Part shown: piece after piece, positions 17,996 through 27,497 of the stretch
Numbering within the stretch: the first letter of the stretch is position 1
How the letters are laid out: every line of letters starts with the position of its first letter
Assembly (NCBI GenBank): GCA_964552955.1
Contig: CAZKIU010000013.1
Location: forward strand, 23,164-87,163
DNA: 64,000 nucleotides
Origin: UBA1413 sp964552955
GTDB lineage: Bacteria > Bacteroidota > Bacteroidia > Bacteroidales > Prolixibacteraceae
Direction of reading: 5' to 3'
Made by a program: the position numbers and the translations under genes
The notes under the pieces: generated by a model
Seen by the model: only the letters and a program-made list of their open reading frames with translations
Told to the model about the DNA's origin: nothing
Databases searched by the model: none

Positions 17996-19045
17996 CGATT
18001 CCCCGACGATATAGAGGGGTCTTTTTTTCTGTTCGTCGAACAGGTATCCGATATAGATGCCGATGATGCCGATCAGGAAGAAGAGGATGGCGAAGCTGAC
18101 GGAGAGAAAAAGAATGATGGTGGTGTACCCGGAGGGGGGTGTTTGGCCAAAGAAATAGACCCAGAGGGAATAGAGCCCCAGGGTGACCGAGAGGAGGGAG
18201 AAGACAAATCCGAACCAGATGCCCAGGTAGAGGGGGGCATTGGAAAAGGAGGTGATGGCTCTGGCGGTGAGGCGGGTAAGCTTCAGAAAGGAATATTTTG
18301 TTTTTCCGGCCTTTCGTGCGGGGGCTTCATAGTTCAGGGTGCCCAAGGGGAAGCCGATGATCTGGAGGATACCGCGCAGGAAGCGGTTTCTTTCGCGGAA
18401 GTCGTTGCGTAGTAATTCAGCCACCTCGCGGCTGATCAGGAAAAAGTCGGAGCTGTTTTTCTGGAGGTGCTCTTTCGACAGGCCGTTGATGATTCCGTAG
18501 AAGAGAGAAGAGAAGAAGTTACCGGCGGGGGAGTTCCCCCGGTTGGCCTGCCGGTTCATCATGACGATGGCTTTTCCTTCCCGGAAAGAGGTGATCATTT
18601 CGGGGATTTTCTCCAGAGGGTGTTGCAGGTCGGCATCCATGCAGATCACCGCCTCGCCCGTGGCATGGTCAATGCCGGCAATCATAGCGGCCTCATGGCC
18701 AAAATTGCGGGAGAAGCGGATCAGCCGGATGTCGGCATCGGGAACCCCTTCTTTTCTGAACGCCCTGACCAGGGCCGCCGAACGATCCTTGCTTCCGTCA
18801 TCCACGAAAAGGAACTCCCATGCCCCTTCCTCCGAAGAGGCCAGCTTACGGAGGCCCTCGAACAACAGGGGCAGTGATCCCTCTTCGTTACAAACCGAAA
18901 ATACGATGGAGATCTTCCCTTCACGGGGAGTCTCATTCGCAGGAGCAGAAGCCACCTGTTCTTTCGCATAAATGGAAGTTTGTTCCGGAGGTGTAATCTG
19001 CACTTCTCCTGATACTGTGGTGGGTCCCTTGTCTGGTTGTGTCAT
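17975..19045 (-). CDS. GT2 glycosyltransferase with two C-terminal membrane helices (GtrB/DPM1 type)
   Basis: 356 residues. From about residue 45: IVFSVCNEEG, FVDDGSKD, FSRNFGHEAA and CMDADLQHP, the full set of polyprenyl-phosphate glucosyl/mannosyl transferase motifs, then two helices (about 275-300 and 310-340) that anchor it. It probably charges a polyprenyl phosphate with a hexose for one of the many GT-C proteins nearby. The first 44 residues are polar and unlike the family, and the C-terminus VGESVPPGNP derives from the tandem array at 17866-17995. It is divergent from the methyltransferase-GT2 fusion at 19124. Confidence 0.9.
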   Translation of the reverse strand: MTQPDKGPTTVSGEVQITPPEQTSIYAKEQVASAPANETPREGKISIVFSVCNEEGSLPLLFEGLRKLASSEEGAWEFLFVDDGSKDRSAALVRAFRKEGVPDADIRLIRFSRNFGHEAAMIAGIDHATGEAVICMDADLQHPLEKIPEMITSFREGKAIVMMNRQANRGNSPAGNFFSSLFYGIINGLSKEHLQKNSSDFFLISREVAELLRNDFRERNRFLRGILQIIGFPLGTLNYEAPARKAGKTKYSFLKLTRLTARAITSFSNAPLYLGIWFGFVFSLLSVTLGLYSLWVYFFGQTPPSGYTTIILFLSVSFAILFFLIGIIGIYIGYLFDEQKKRPLYIVGESVPPGNP

Positions 19046-19123
19046 CTCGCGGCTGTTGTGATGGTAAAATTAACAAAACTGGTTATTTTGGTTATCTTCG
19101 TTGCCGGAAAACAATCCTGCAGG

Positions 19124-20527
19124 ATGAACAAAACCGCACTGAAAGCCTATTTTGACACGGCTGCCCTTCAACTACCCCGGTGGAGGAAGAGAAACCGGAG
19201 TTATCACCGTTTACTGGAGGAGTATTATTCGTTTTTTATCCCGCGGGGATCACGGGTCCTGGAACTGGGGTGCGGTACGGGAGACCTGCTGGCGGCTGTT
19301 GATCCGGGCTATGGGGTAGGGGTGGACTTCTCCCCGAAGATGTTGGAACTGGCGAGGCAACGTCATCCCTCGCTCCATTTTCTGGAAGGGGATGTGGAGC
19401 ATTTCCGTTTTTCAGAGACCTTTGATTACATCATTCTTTCTGACCTGGTAGGGGCGTTGTGGGATGTGCAGGCGGCCTTTGAAGCCATGGCCAGTGCCTG
19501 TCATGACCGCACCCGGATCATAATCTCCAGTTACAACTATCTGTGGGAACCGGCCATTCAACTGGCCGAGCGGGTGGGCCTCAAACAACGGCAGCCCCTC
19601 CAGAACTGGCTCTCTCCGACCGACCTGACCACGTTGCTCGCGCTGACGGGTTACGAACCCGTCCGGAAGGAAAAGAAGATTCTTATTCCGAAAAATATTC
19701 CCATCTTTTCATGGCTCTGTAACCGTTATCTGGTCAATCTACCTCTTCTGCGCAGTTGGGGGCTGACCAATTTCATCATAGCCCGGCCGGCGACAGCCAG
19801 GGAGGAGGCCCATTCGGTCTCTATCGTGGTTCCGGCCCGCAATGAGAAGGGGAACATCGAAAATGCCATACTGAGGACGCCCGATTTCGGCAGTCGCCAG
19901 GAGTTTATTTTCGTGGAGGGGAACTCCTCCGACGGTACCTGGGAGGAGATGCTCAGGGTGAAGGAGTGCTACCCGCAGAAGAACATCAAGGTCCTGAAGC
20001 AATCGGGCAAGGGCAAGGGCAATGCGGTCAGGGAGGGTTTTGACCAGGCGTCGGGAGATATTCTTTTCATCCTGGATGCCGATCTGACCACCCCTCCTGA
20101 AGATATGCCCAAGTTCTATGATGCCCTGCGCTACAACCGGGGAGAGTTCATCAACGGCTGCCGGTTGGTCTATCCCATGGAAAAACAGGCCATGCGTTTC
20201 CTTAACCTATTGGCCAACAAAACTTTCGGCATGCTCTTCAGCTACCTCCTGGGTCAACGGCTGAAGGATACCCTCTGCGGGACCAAGGTGCTATTCCGCC
20301 AGGACTATGAGATGATCCGTGATAACCGGAGTTACTTTGGTGATTTTGATCCCTTTGGTGATTTTGATTTGCTTTTCGGAGCGGCGAAACTGAATCTGAA
20401 GATTGTGGAGGTCAACGTCCGTTACAAGGACCGCCAGTACGGGAGCACCCAGATCAGCCGGTTTCGTCATGGGTGGCTGCTGTTGCGGATGACCCTCTAT
20501 GCGGCCCGTAAACTGAAGTTTTTCTGA
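19124..20527 (+). CDS. Fusion: SAM-dependent methyltransferase + GT2 glycosyltransferase
   Basis: 467 residues in two parts. Residues about 20-230 form a class I methyltransferase with motif I RVLELGCGTG (44-53) and the acidic VGVDFSPKML. From about residue 245 a GT2 domain begins with VSIVVPARNE, followed by FVEGNSSDGTWEE, GKGKGNAVREGF and FILDADLTTP (DxD). The Asn in place of Asp in the VEGNSSDGT motif recurs in one DPM-like subgroup. ATG 19124 starts MNKTALKAYF; the in-frame start at 19037 would add a doubtful hydrophobic leader overlapping the divergent gene. Eleven bases before the next gene. It may make and modify a lipid-linked sugar; substrates are not known. Confidence 0.86.
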   Translation: MNKTALKAYFDTAALQLPRWRKRNRSYHRLLEEYYSFFIPRGSRVLELGCGTGDLLAAVDPGYGVGVDFSPKMLELARQRHPSLHFLEGDVEHFRFSETFDYIILSDLVGALWDVQAAFEAMASACHDRTRIIISSYNYLWEPAIQLAERVGLKQRQPLQNWLSPTDLTTLLALTGYEPVRKEKKILIPKNIPIFSWLCNRYLVNLPLLRSWGLTNFIIARPATAREEAHSVSIVVPARNEKGNIENAILRTPDFGSRQEFIFVEGNSSDGTWEEMLRVKECYPQKNIKVLKQSGKGKGNAVREGFDQASGDILFILDADLTTPPEDMPKFYDALRYNRGEFINGCRLVYPMEKQAMRFLNLLANKTFGMLFSYLLGQRLKDTLCGTKVLFRQDYEMIRDNRSYFGDFDPFGDFDLLFGAAKLNLKIVEVNVRYKDRQYGSTQISRFRHGWLLLRMTLYAARKLKFF

Positions 20528-20538
20528 AGTAGCGTATC

Positions 20539-22851
20539 ATGAAGAGGCTTTACGGCTTGGTCCTCTGCCTGGGATTATCCCTGCTGTTCCTGCTGCTTTT
20601 CTTCAGGCCGGTGCTCCGCGACCCTGACCATACCTATTTTTCCACCGGCGGAGACGGCCTCAAGGCCTATTTCGGGGCACAGTACCATGTAGATTACGAC
20701 TCCCTGGCGTTGCGCAGTTATGGCATGAACTACCCCTTCGGGGAGGTGATCTCCTTCACCGACTGCCAGCCCCCGGTGGTCAACACCATCAGGATGGTCG
20801 CCACAGCGTTTCCGTTCATCGGAGATCACACGGTGGGCCTGATTAACCTGCTGATGCTCCTTTCCATTCTTCTGGGAGTGCTTTTTCTCTACCTCATTCT
20901 GACCGATAACGGCATTGCCTGGTGGTACGCGGGAGTGGTGGCCGTGGGTATTGCCTTTCTCTCTCCCCAGCTGGGGCGCATGGGAGGCCATTTCTCCCTC
21001 TCCTGGGTCTTCTGGATCCCCCTGACCGCCTGGCTGATCCTCCGCTTTGACCGATCGCGCTGGCTCATCTACTCCCTGCTGCTGGGAATCACCACCTTTT
21101 TGGCGGGTTACCTTCATTTTTATTATGTAGGATTCATCGGGTTCCTCCTTCTCGGATACTGGCTCTTCCGTTTTATATGGTACCGTAGGGCCTCTACTTT
21201 CTGGTACCGCGATCTGCTCCATGTATTCCTGCAATTTCTGCTGCCCGTCCTCCTGCTCCAATTTCTGGTCCAGATCAGTGACGACGTGACGGACCGTACG
21301 AGCTGGCCCTTCGGTTTTGACGGCAGCACGGCCCATCCGGTCGCCATCTTTTTTCCTAACGGAACCCCCTGGGCGTTCGTACCCCGTGTGTTGACGGTCT
21401 TCAACCATATCGCCTGGGAGTCCTGGGCATATATCGGCACGGCGGCCCTGGCGGGATCACTGGCCGGTCTTTATCTTCTGGGCCGGAGAATCCGCCGTAA
21501 ACAACCTTTCTGGAGGGTGTCACCGGATAGGAGCATGAACGTCCTCTTCTGGGTCTCATTTGCGGCCCTGCTTTTCTCCTTCGGAATCCCCTTTGTCTTC
21601 GGACTGGAATTTCTCTACGAGTACCTCGGACCATTCCGTCAGCTTAGGGTATTGGCCCGTTTTTCGTGGCTTTTTTACTATTTCCTCAACCTGGTGGTTT
21701 TTGCCTCTCTCTTCCGGAAGGCCTTTCTCGCCCCGGCCCACAGGTGGTGGAAGGTGGTTGCGGGGGTGGCTGTGGCCTTGCTGCTTTTCGAGGCGGTGTT
21801 TAACACCCGGGGCATTGCGGTCCACCTCAACAACAGGATTCCCGAACTGGAAGACCGGGAAAACCTGACGCCGGCGAACCAGTGGGTGAAGGTGATCGAC
21901 CGGGAGGCATACCAGGCTATCTTACCCCTGCCCTGGTTTCATGTGGGGTCAGAAAATATCTGGATCGATGGCACTGAAGAGGGTAAAGAGGCGGCCATGG
22001 TGGCCTCCCTCAAAACCGGCTTGCCTTTGGCCGCCACCATGCTGAGCCGCACCTCCCTATCCCAGACCTTCATGAGTTATTCCCTTTTACTGGAGCCTCT
22101 GCAACGCCTTGAGCTGGCCGATTACCTCCCCACAGAAAAGCCCTTCCTGGTGATGGTGATGAAGGGGTATACTCCCACGCCCACCGAGGCGTGGTTGTTG
22201 CGGGGGGCTGTTCCGGTCGCTGGGGCCGAAAATTTCGATTTGCTGAGCCTTCCGGTAGGGCAGATCAAAAGCCTGCATGAGACCTGGCGCCGGCAGGTCA
22301 TCGACCAATTCACCACTTCGCATCTATACTTACGGGATAACTTTCTGGTATCCGATTCCACCGCTTTCTTCAGGGCCCATGGATTCGATGACCAGGGATC
22401 GGCGGTGACCCTGCGCGGAACCGGAGCCTTCTCCTTTTCCGCCGGCGAAAAAGTCGTCATGATAGCCGATACCCTGGCGGGTGTTCCCGCGGGCACCACG
22501 CTGACCCTGGGTTTCTGGGTATACCATTACCAGGAGGATGCCACCCTGCGCACCCGCCTGGAGATCGTTCAGCGCGATCCTGCCCGCGAAGAAGTGACGG
22601 AACGCGTGAAAACCCAGTTATTCCGCCACATCAAAGCTTTCCAGGGCGATTGGGCCCTCGTGGAGCTCGACCTGCAGACCGCAAGCCCCGGGGCGCTCCT
22701 CGAACTCCACCTTTATCATGATGTCCTCCGCCATGGTGAATTTATCGCCGATGAACTGCTGATCAGACAGAAGGGAACCGATATGTGGCAGAGCTCGGGT
22801 CGTACCCTTCAGTACAATGGACGCACCTTCCTTCTCAGGACAGCCAAATGA
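20539..22851 (+). CDS. Large GT-C-like membrane protein with C-terminal beta-rich domain
   Basis: 770 residues: about 12 membrane helices up to about residue 430, then a large outside portion. The first loop STGGDGLKAYFGAQYHV has an acidic residue followed by an aromatic cluster, as in YfhO/GT-C-type proteins. The final 150 residues (GTGAFSFSAGEKV to FIADELLIRQ) read as a beta-sandwich like those at the end of the proteins at 5818 and 7945. It follows the methyltransferase-GT2 fusion by 11 bases and is likely its partner, using the lipid-linked sugar on the outer face. No closer family name can be given. Confidence 0.75.
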   Translation: MKRLYGLVLCLGLSLLFLLLFFRPVLRDPDHTYFSTGGDGLKAYFGAQYHVDYDSLALRSYGMNYPFGEVISFTDCQPPVVNTIRMVATAFPFIGDHTVGLINLLMLLSILLGVLFLYLILTDNGIAWWYAGVVAVGIAFLSPQLGRMGGHFSLSWVFWIPLTAWLILRFDRSRWLIYSLLLGITTFLAGYLHFYYVGFIGFLLLGYWLFRFIWYRRASTFWYRDLLHVFLQFLLPVLLLQFLVQISDDVTDRTSWPFGFDGSTAHPVAIFFPNGTPWAFVPRVLTVFNHIAWESWAYIGTAALAGSLAGLYLLGRRIRRKQPFWRVSPDRSMNVLFWVSFAALLFSFGIPFVFGLEFLYEYLGPFRQLRVLARFSWLFYYFLNLVVFASLFRKAFLAPAHRWWKVVAGVAVALLLFEAVFNTRGIAVHLNNRIPELEDRENLTPANQWVKVIDREAYQAILPLPWFHVGSENIWIDGTEEGKEAAMVASLKTGLPLAATMLSRTSLSQTFMSYSLLLEPLQRLELADYLPTEKPFLVMVMKGYTPTPTEAWLLRGAVPVAGAENFDLLSLPVGQIKSLHETWRRQVIDQFTTSHLYLRDNFLVSDSTAFFRAHGFDDQGSAVTLRGTGAFSFSAGEKVVMIADTLAGVPAGTTLTLGFWVYHYQEDATLRTRLEIVQRDPAREEVTERVKTQLFRHIKAFQGDWALVELDLQTASPGALLELHLYHDVLRHGEFIADELLIRQKGTDMWQSSGRTLQYNGRTFLLRTAK

Positions 22852-23035
22852 CAATAGATCTTAATTCTTAAGTCTTTAGTCTTAAATGACTGAATAATCT
22901 TGAGTCTTGAATCAGCTCGACTGAGTCGAGACTCCGCTACGCTGCGTGAGTCAGGAATCTCACCCTCACCCTCACCCTCACCTTGAGCCTAAGCCAGACC
23001 TGAACCCGGCCATGAGCCCGAATCCCAACAAAAAC
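22852..23035. repeat. Short-repeat intergenic region
   Basis: The gap between convergent genes holds a 7-base-period stretch (CTTAAGTCTTTAGTC at 22867-22881, part of a 21-base match to 28905-28925) and about four copies of the hexamer CTCACC (near 22959-22984). No gene is seen. Confidence 0.6.
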
Positions 23036-25738
23036 TTATTCTTGCTCCCTGGACTGTTTAAGCAGGAGGCGGGCGGCAAGGCGGGTGGTAAAGGTGGCGA
23101 AGGCGACTACGGAGATGGAGCTGATGGGCATGAGTATGGCGGCAATGACGGGGGAGAGGTGGCCCTGGAGGGCGATGCCGATTCCCAGGATGTTGTAGAG
23201 AAAGGAGATGCCAAAGCTGATATAAACGATATGGCGGGCGGTATGGGTGAAGTGGATGAAGCGGGCGAGGAGGCCGAATTTTGCCGATTCGAGGACGGCA
23301 TCGCTGGCGGGTGAGAACTGCCAGGCGGTGTTGGCCACCGTCAGGGCCACGTCGCTCTGCATGAGGGCTCCGGCATCGTTGAGTCCGTCCCCGGTCATCA
23401 GCACGTGCTTCCCTTCTTTCTGCAGCTTTTCAATGAATAGGGCCTTGTCCTGAGGGGTACAGTTGAAGAAAAGATGCCCGGGCGGGAAGAAGTGGGCCAG
23501 TCTTTCCCTTTCCGCGGCGTTATCCCCCGAGATCAGGAACAGGTTGAATTTCTTGCAGAGGGAGCCCACCACTTCCGGCACCCCTTCGCGGTATTGGCCG
23601 GCAATGGAGAACCATCCTGTTTCCCGGTCATTGATGGCCACAAAGACCACCGAACCTGAAAAATCCACTTTCTGCGGATCTCTGGCGGAGGACACGGAGG
23701 TCGTCTCCCATTCAGGGAGTGCTTCCGTGCTTCCTCTGATGGCACCTGAAGAGAAGAAGTCCATATCTGACTCACCCGAATAGACTGCTTCTTCAATGGT
23801 TTTTAGGTTCATCCCCGAACCCGGGTTCTCTCCATTTGGAATCGGAAGGGTTTCCGTGCCTGACAGTGCCCCTTTATTCTCAGGGTTTTCACCCAAAGAA
23901 CGGCCGGTGACATACTCTTCGGAACCCAGCCTGATACTGAGTCCGCCCGCTTTTCCGAAGATGCCGCGGCCCTGGACTTCCACAAACTCTTCTGTCAGGT
24001 CCAGGGGCAGAGGGGATGGCGCCCCTATATGGGCGAATTCACGCGGGACAGTAAAGGGGAGGGGATTAATGGCTGCTGCGATGGTCTGGCTCAGGGGGTG
24101 GGGCGATTGGCGGGCCACCATGTAAACAGCCTGTTGTTCCTCCGGAGTGAGGGGCCTTCCGTGGTAGGAGACCTTCCGGGTATCGGAACGGGTGAGGGTT
24201 CCCGTTTTGTCAAAGACCACCGTATCGATATGGGAGAGCCGCTCGATTACCTCCGTATTCTTGATATAAAGGCCTTTCCTTCCGAAAATGCGCATGGCAT
24301 TTCCGAAGGTAAAAGGGACCGAGAGGGCCAGGGCGCAGGGACAGGCGATGATCAGCACGGCCGTGAACACATAGACGGCGGTATGGGCGTCACCCCGGAA
24401 GAACCAGTACAACATACCTGCCAATGCGATGGAAATGACGGTGAGGGTGAAATATTTACTGATGCGGTCGGTCAGGTTCTTCAGGGAGTTGGAAGGTTTC
24501 TCCCAGGTTTTGTCCTGGTTCCAGAGCTGGGTGAGATGGCTCTGGCTGACCGATTTGACCACTTTCACATGAATGATGCCCCCCATCTGGCGGCCGCCGG
24601 CATAAAGGAAGTCCCCCTTTTTCTTGAAAACCGGCGTCGATTCGCCGGTGACGAAGCTGTAATCGATCATGCCCGATCCCTCCATGAGCGTAGCGTCGGC
24701 AGGGATCAGCTCTTTATGGCGGATCAGCAGTTCATCGCCCACAGTGACTTTTTCCAGCAAGATATGTTCCTCATGGCCTGTGTTGAGCCGGGTGACGGCA
24801 ATGGGAAAGTAGGATTTGTAGTTCCGTTCGAAGGAGAGGGCTTCGTACGACTTCCCCTGGTACCATTTGCCCACCAGAAGAAAAAAAATGAGTCCGGCCA
24901 GTGAGTCGGAATAGCCGGGTCCCCTGCCGGAGAGCACTTCCCAGGCGGTGACCCCGAAAAGAACCAGGATGCCCAGGGCGATGGGAAGGTCGATGCTGAT
25001 ACTTTTCTTCTTCAGGTTCTTCCAGGCCGACAGGAAATAGTCGCTGCCACTGAAAAAGACGACCGGAATGACCAGGATGAAGCTCAGAAGGGCCAGCATC
25101 GGGCCCAGACTTCCCTCCACGGGTTTTCCGTTGAAATATGCCGGAAGGCTATAGGTCATGACGTTGAGGAAGACAAAACCAGCCACTCCGATTTTGTATA
25201 GCAGCTTTTTGTAGGAGGATTTCTCAGGCTTGTCGCCGCTACGGCTTTGGGAGAGGTCGGGAACATAATGGATGGAGGCCAGCAGTTCGACGAGTTGGCG
25301 CAGGGAGATCTCCTGCCGGTTAAAGGTGATATCCACCTCTTTTTTGACGAAGCTGACACTGGAATGGCGGATGCCGGGGTGGAGTTTCTGGAGGTGTTCC
25401 AACAGCCATATACAGGAGGCGCAGTGGATGACGGGGATGTAAAGGCGGACCTTGGCGGTCTCCCCTTCGGTGAAGAGGAGCAACTGGACCTGCACCTCTT
25501 CGGTGTCGAGGAATTCGTAACGGTTGCCAAATTCGGTGGTCTCCACCCTGATGCCGGGGGTTTTCTCCAGGTTGTAATAGGTAAAGAGTTTGTGCTCATG
25601 GAGCATTTCGTAAACGGTCCGGCAGCCGTTGCAGCAGAATTGTAGGCCATTGCTGACCACCGGTGCTTTTCCGCAGTCGGCTCCGCAGTGGACGCATTTG
25701 TTCCCGTGGCTGGCATTATGGTATGAATTTTCCTTCAA
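23036..25738 (-). CDS. ccoI: Copper-translocating P-type ATPase of the CcoI/FixI type
   Basis: 900 residues. It moves copper across the inner membrane for assembly of the cbb3 oxidase. Order: Cys-rich N-terminal metal-binding domain (CVHCGADCG and CCNGC), heavy-metal-associated domain with CASC near residue 108, eight helices, CPC of the channel near 464, phosphorylation site DKTGTLT near 507, SPHPL, and hinge GDGLNDAGAL near 783. Between about residues 611 and 693 the nucleotide-binding domain carries an extra, poorly conserved, Gly/Ser/Glu-rich stretch. In many Bacteroidota ccoI opens the cco cluster; here it is at the far end, separated from the safE-like gene by a mazF remnant. Confidence 0.93.
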   Translation of the reverse strand: MKENSYHNASHGNKCVHCGADCGKAPVVSNGLQFCCNGCRTVYEMLHEHKLFTYYNLEKTPGIRVETTEFGNRYEFLDTEEVQVQLLLFTEGETAKVRLYIPVIHCASCIWLLEHLQKLHPGIRHSSVSFVKKEVDITFNRQEISLRQLVELLASIHYVPDLSQSRSGDKPEKSSYKKLLYKIGVAGFVFLNVMTYSLPAYFNGKPVEGSLGPMLALLSFILVIPVVFFSGSDYFLSAWKNLKKKSISIDLPIALGILVLFGVTAWEVLSGRGPGYSDSLAGLIFFLLVGKWYQGKSYEALSFERNYKSYFPIAVTRLNTGHEEHILLEKVTVGDELLIRHKELIPADATLMEGSGMIDYSFVTGESTPVFKKKGDFLYAGGRQMGGIIHVKVVKSVSQSHLTQLWNQDKTWEKPSNSLKNLTDRISKYFTLTVISIALAGMLYWFFRGDAHTAVYVFTAVLIIACPCALALSVPFTFGNAMRIFGRKGLYIKNTEVIERLSHIDTVVFDKTGTLTRSDTRKVSYHGRPLTPEEQQAVYMVARQSPHPLSQTIAAAINPLPFTVPREFAHIGAPSPLPLDLTEEFVEVQGRGIFGKAGGLSIRLGSEEYVTGRSLGENPENKGALSGTETLPIPNGENPGSGMNLKTIEEAVYSGESDMDFFSSGAIRGSTEALPEWETTSVSSARDPQKVDFSGSVVFVAINDRETGWFSIAGQYREGVPEVVGSLCKKFNLFLISGDNAAERERLAHFFPPGHLFFNCTPQDKALFIEKLQKEGKHVLMTGDGLNDAGALMQSDVALTVANTAWQFSPASDAVLESAKFGLLARFIHFTHTARHIVYISFGISFLYNILGIGIALQGHLSPVIAAILMPISSISVVAFATFTTRLAARLLLKQSREQE

Positions 25739-25750
25739 TGTGTCCCTGTT

Positions 25751-25861
25751 TTAATTGATTAGGGTAGAAAACAACTGAACTACTTCATTGATGATCTCAT
25801 CTTCTACTTTGTCAATGAACCTAACATTCCGGGCTCTCCAATCGATGTTTTTTACCTTGTC
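25751..25861 (-). pseudogene. 3' remnant of a MazF-type toxin gene
   Basis: In the 149-base gap between ccoI and the safE-like gene, 36 codons plus stop on the minus strand read DKVKNIDWRARNVRFIDK and on to VEDEIINEVVQLFSTLIN. This matches the C-terminal helix region of MazF endoribonucleases (DQVKSLDWR-R, F-EKV, long acidic helix). A stop codon lies just upstream in the same frame (25862-25864), and no N-terminal half or mazE is present, so this is a relic rather than a working toxin. Confidence 0.6.
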
Positions 25862-25887
25862 TTAAAGAAGCGTTTTTGTTGGTTTTA

Positions 25888-26667
25888 TTAAGAAAGAGAG
25901 GTCGACTCATTGAGATGATCGGGTAGCGCGTAGGTAGAAGTGGATGAAAGCTCTTTTCCCTCCAGGCTTTTCTCGAATTTCTTTTCGATTTTTTCTTTGG
26001 TGGGGCTGAGGTAGGGGATGCCCAGGTTAAGGCCGCGGAGGATAAAGAAAATACCTACGATGACCACCAGGATAGGGATGAGGCGGTTGATTTTCTGGCG
26101 GGCAGCGGTGCTTACCACATTGCCGGCCACCCCCAGGGCCAGGAGCATGGGAAGGGTTCCCAGTCCGAACAGCAGCATGTAAAGGGTTCCCGTGGTGGCA
26201 TGGCCGGTAGCAAGCGCCCCAGCCAGGGCAATGTAGACCAGTCCGCATGGCAGCAGTCCGTTGAGCAAGCCTATGAAGAATAGACTTTGGAAGGAGCGGA
26301 CCGAAAAGAGGTTGCTGATGCTCTTTTTAAGTTTTCCCACCAGTTTAAAGCTGCTTCTGGACAGGTCGTACTGGTTGCGGAAGAGGGAGGGGAAGAGGAC
26401 CGACAGGACCATCAGGGTTCCCATGATGACGGAGACCACTTGCTGGAAGCCGACCAGTTCGAGGCCCTGTCCGAGGAGGCCAAAGATGGCTCCCATCACG
26501 CCATAGGTGACGGTGCGCCCCAGGTTGTAGAGGGTGCCCCCATAGATTTTTTGGGGAAGAGTGTTACCGTGGAGGGGGAGGGCTACCACGATGGGGCCGC
26601 ACATGCCCAGGCAGTGAAAACTGCCGGCCAGGCCTAATGCCAGGGCTGAAAAGAGTATTCCTATCAT
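25888..26667 (-). CDS. SafE/TauE-like (DsbD_2 family) membrane protein of the cco cluster
   Basis: 259 residues with six membrane helices. The opening SALALGLAGSFHCLGMCGPIV carries the conserved Cys-x-x-x-Cys and His of the family that Bacteroidota place after ccoG-ccoH; it is thought to act in metal handling or haem-copper oxidase maturation. The last 60 residues are soluble and Lys/Glu rich. The 272 bases upstream to ccoH (26668-26939) show no gene and no clear promoter box that I could recognise. Function inferred from neighbourhood. Confidence 0.82.
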   Translation of the reverse strand: MIGILFSALALGLAGSFHCLGMCGPIVVALPLHGNTLPQKIYGGTLYNLGRTVTYGVMGAIFGLLGQGLELVGFQQVVSVIMGTLMVLSVLFPSLFRNQYDLSRSSFKLVGKLKKSISNLFSVRSFQSLFFIGLLNGLLPCGLVYIALAGALATGHATTGTLYMLLFGLGTLPMLLALGVAGNVVSTAARQKINRLIPILVVIVGIFFILRGLNLGIPYLSPTKEKIEKKFEKSLEGKELSSTSTYALPDHLNESTSLS

Positions 26668-26939
26668 AATTGCAATATTCTAATTATTTAACATTGCGGC
26701 GCTTTGCCCATTCCTTTTACTGTTGATGCGATGACCGGTCTAAAGGGTTGGTTAGCGGGACACTCATCTCCAGCATATGACCTTATTCAAATCGAAAAAT
26801 CGGGAATGATCTGTAACGTGCAGAATATGTGTAAGTTGTAGGCATTTTCATTATTTAAACCGGACAGTTATTATGTTGAGTAAAAGTGCTCGGGATATGA
26901 ATAGCCTATGGGAACAAATCCATGCAAATTAGCTAATAA

Positions 26940-27386
26940 TCATTTGACTATAATTGTTTTATCCACCTCAAATTCCATTCCGGCAGAAGTCCAGGTGAGT
27001 TTAACAATATAGCGTCCCGGAATCAGGTTTTTTCGGGTCACCTTCATGGTTGTACCGGAAAGCAGGAGGGGGAAGGAGGTGTCCCTGGTGTGGTCTGACG
27101 GCCGGAAGAAAAGCACCTCCCCCTGTTGGATGGCTCCGTTCATTTCCGGAGGGAAAACGATGATGACCGAATCGGCGGTAGTTTCCACGCTGATCAGGGA
27201 GGCATAGGCTGCGGAGCGGTGGTTCATATTCATGGTTGCGGTGTGGTCCACGCCTTTCTCGTAGTAATCCTGGTGGACCATGTTGACATCCTGGTGGAAG
27301 GCAAAGACCACAAAGGTGATGATCGCCGCCAGGAAAAGCAGCAGGAAGATGACCACGCCTGTACCCCAATTGAATTTTACTCGCAT
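26940..27386 (-). CDS. ccoH: CcoH/FixH-like oxidase assembly protein
   Basis: 148 residues: one N-terminal membrane helix (about 8-28), then FHQDVNMVHQDYYEKGVDH, which is the FixH signature, and a periplasmic beta domain with NLIPGRYIVKLTWTSAG near the end. FixH proteins help assemble the cbb3 oxidase, probably with CcoI in copper delivery. Gap of 111 bases to ccoG, same strand. Confidence 0.88.
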   Translation of the reverse strand: MRVKFNWGTGVVIFLLLFLAAIITFVVFAFHQDVNMVHQDYYEKGVDHTATMNMNHRSAAYASLISVETTADSVIIVFPPEMNGAIQQGEVLFFRPSDHTRDTSFPLLLSGTTMKVTRKNLIPGRYIVKLTWTSAGMEFEVDKTIIVK

Positions 27387-27497
27387 TCTTTTAACATTTA
27401 ATAAATGGACTCCCCGGAAGCGCTCCCCGGTTAGCAGGGGCCTGGAACGGGCTTCAGGCGGAGTCGGTTAATTCATCATTTTTTATTGCTTACACGA

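Noticed and set aside
26668..26939. FNR-type operator before the safE-like gene
   Set aside because: Only partial TTGAT-like halves without the paired half at the right spacing.
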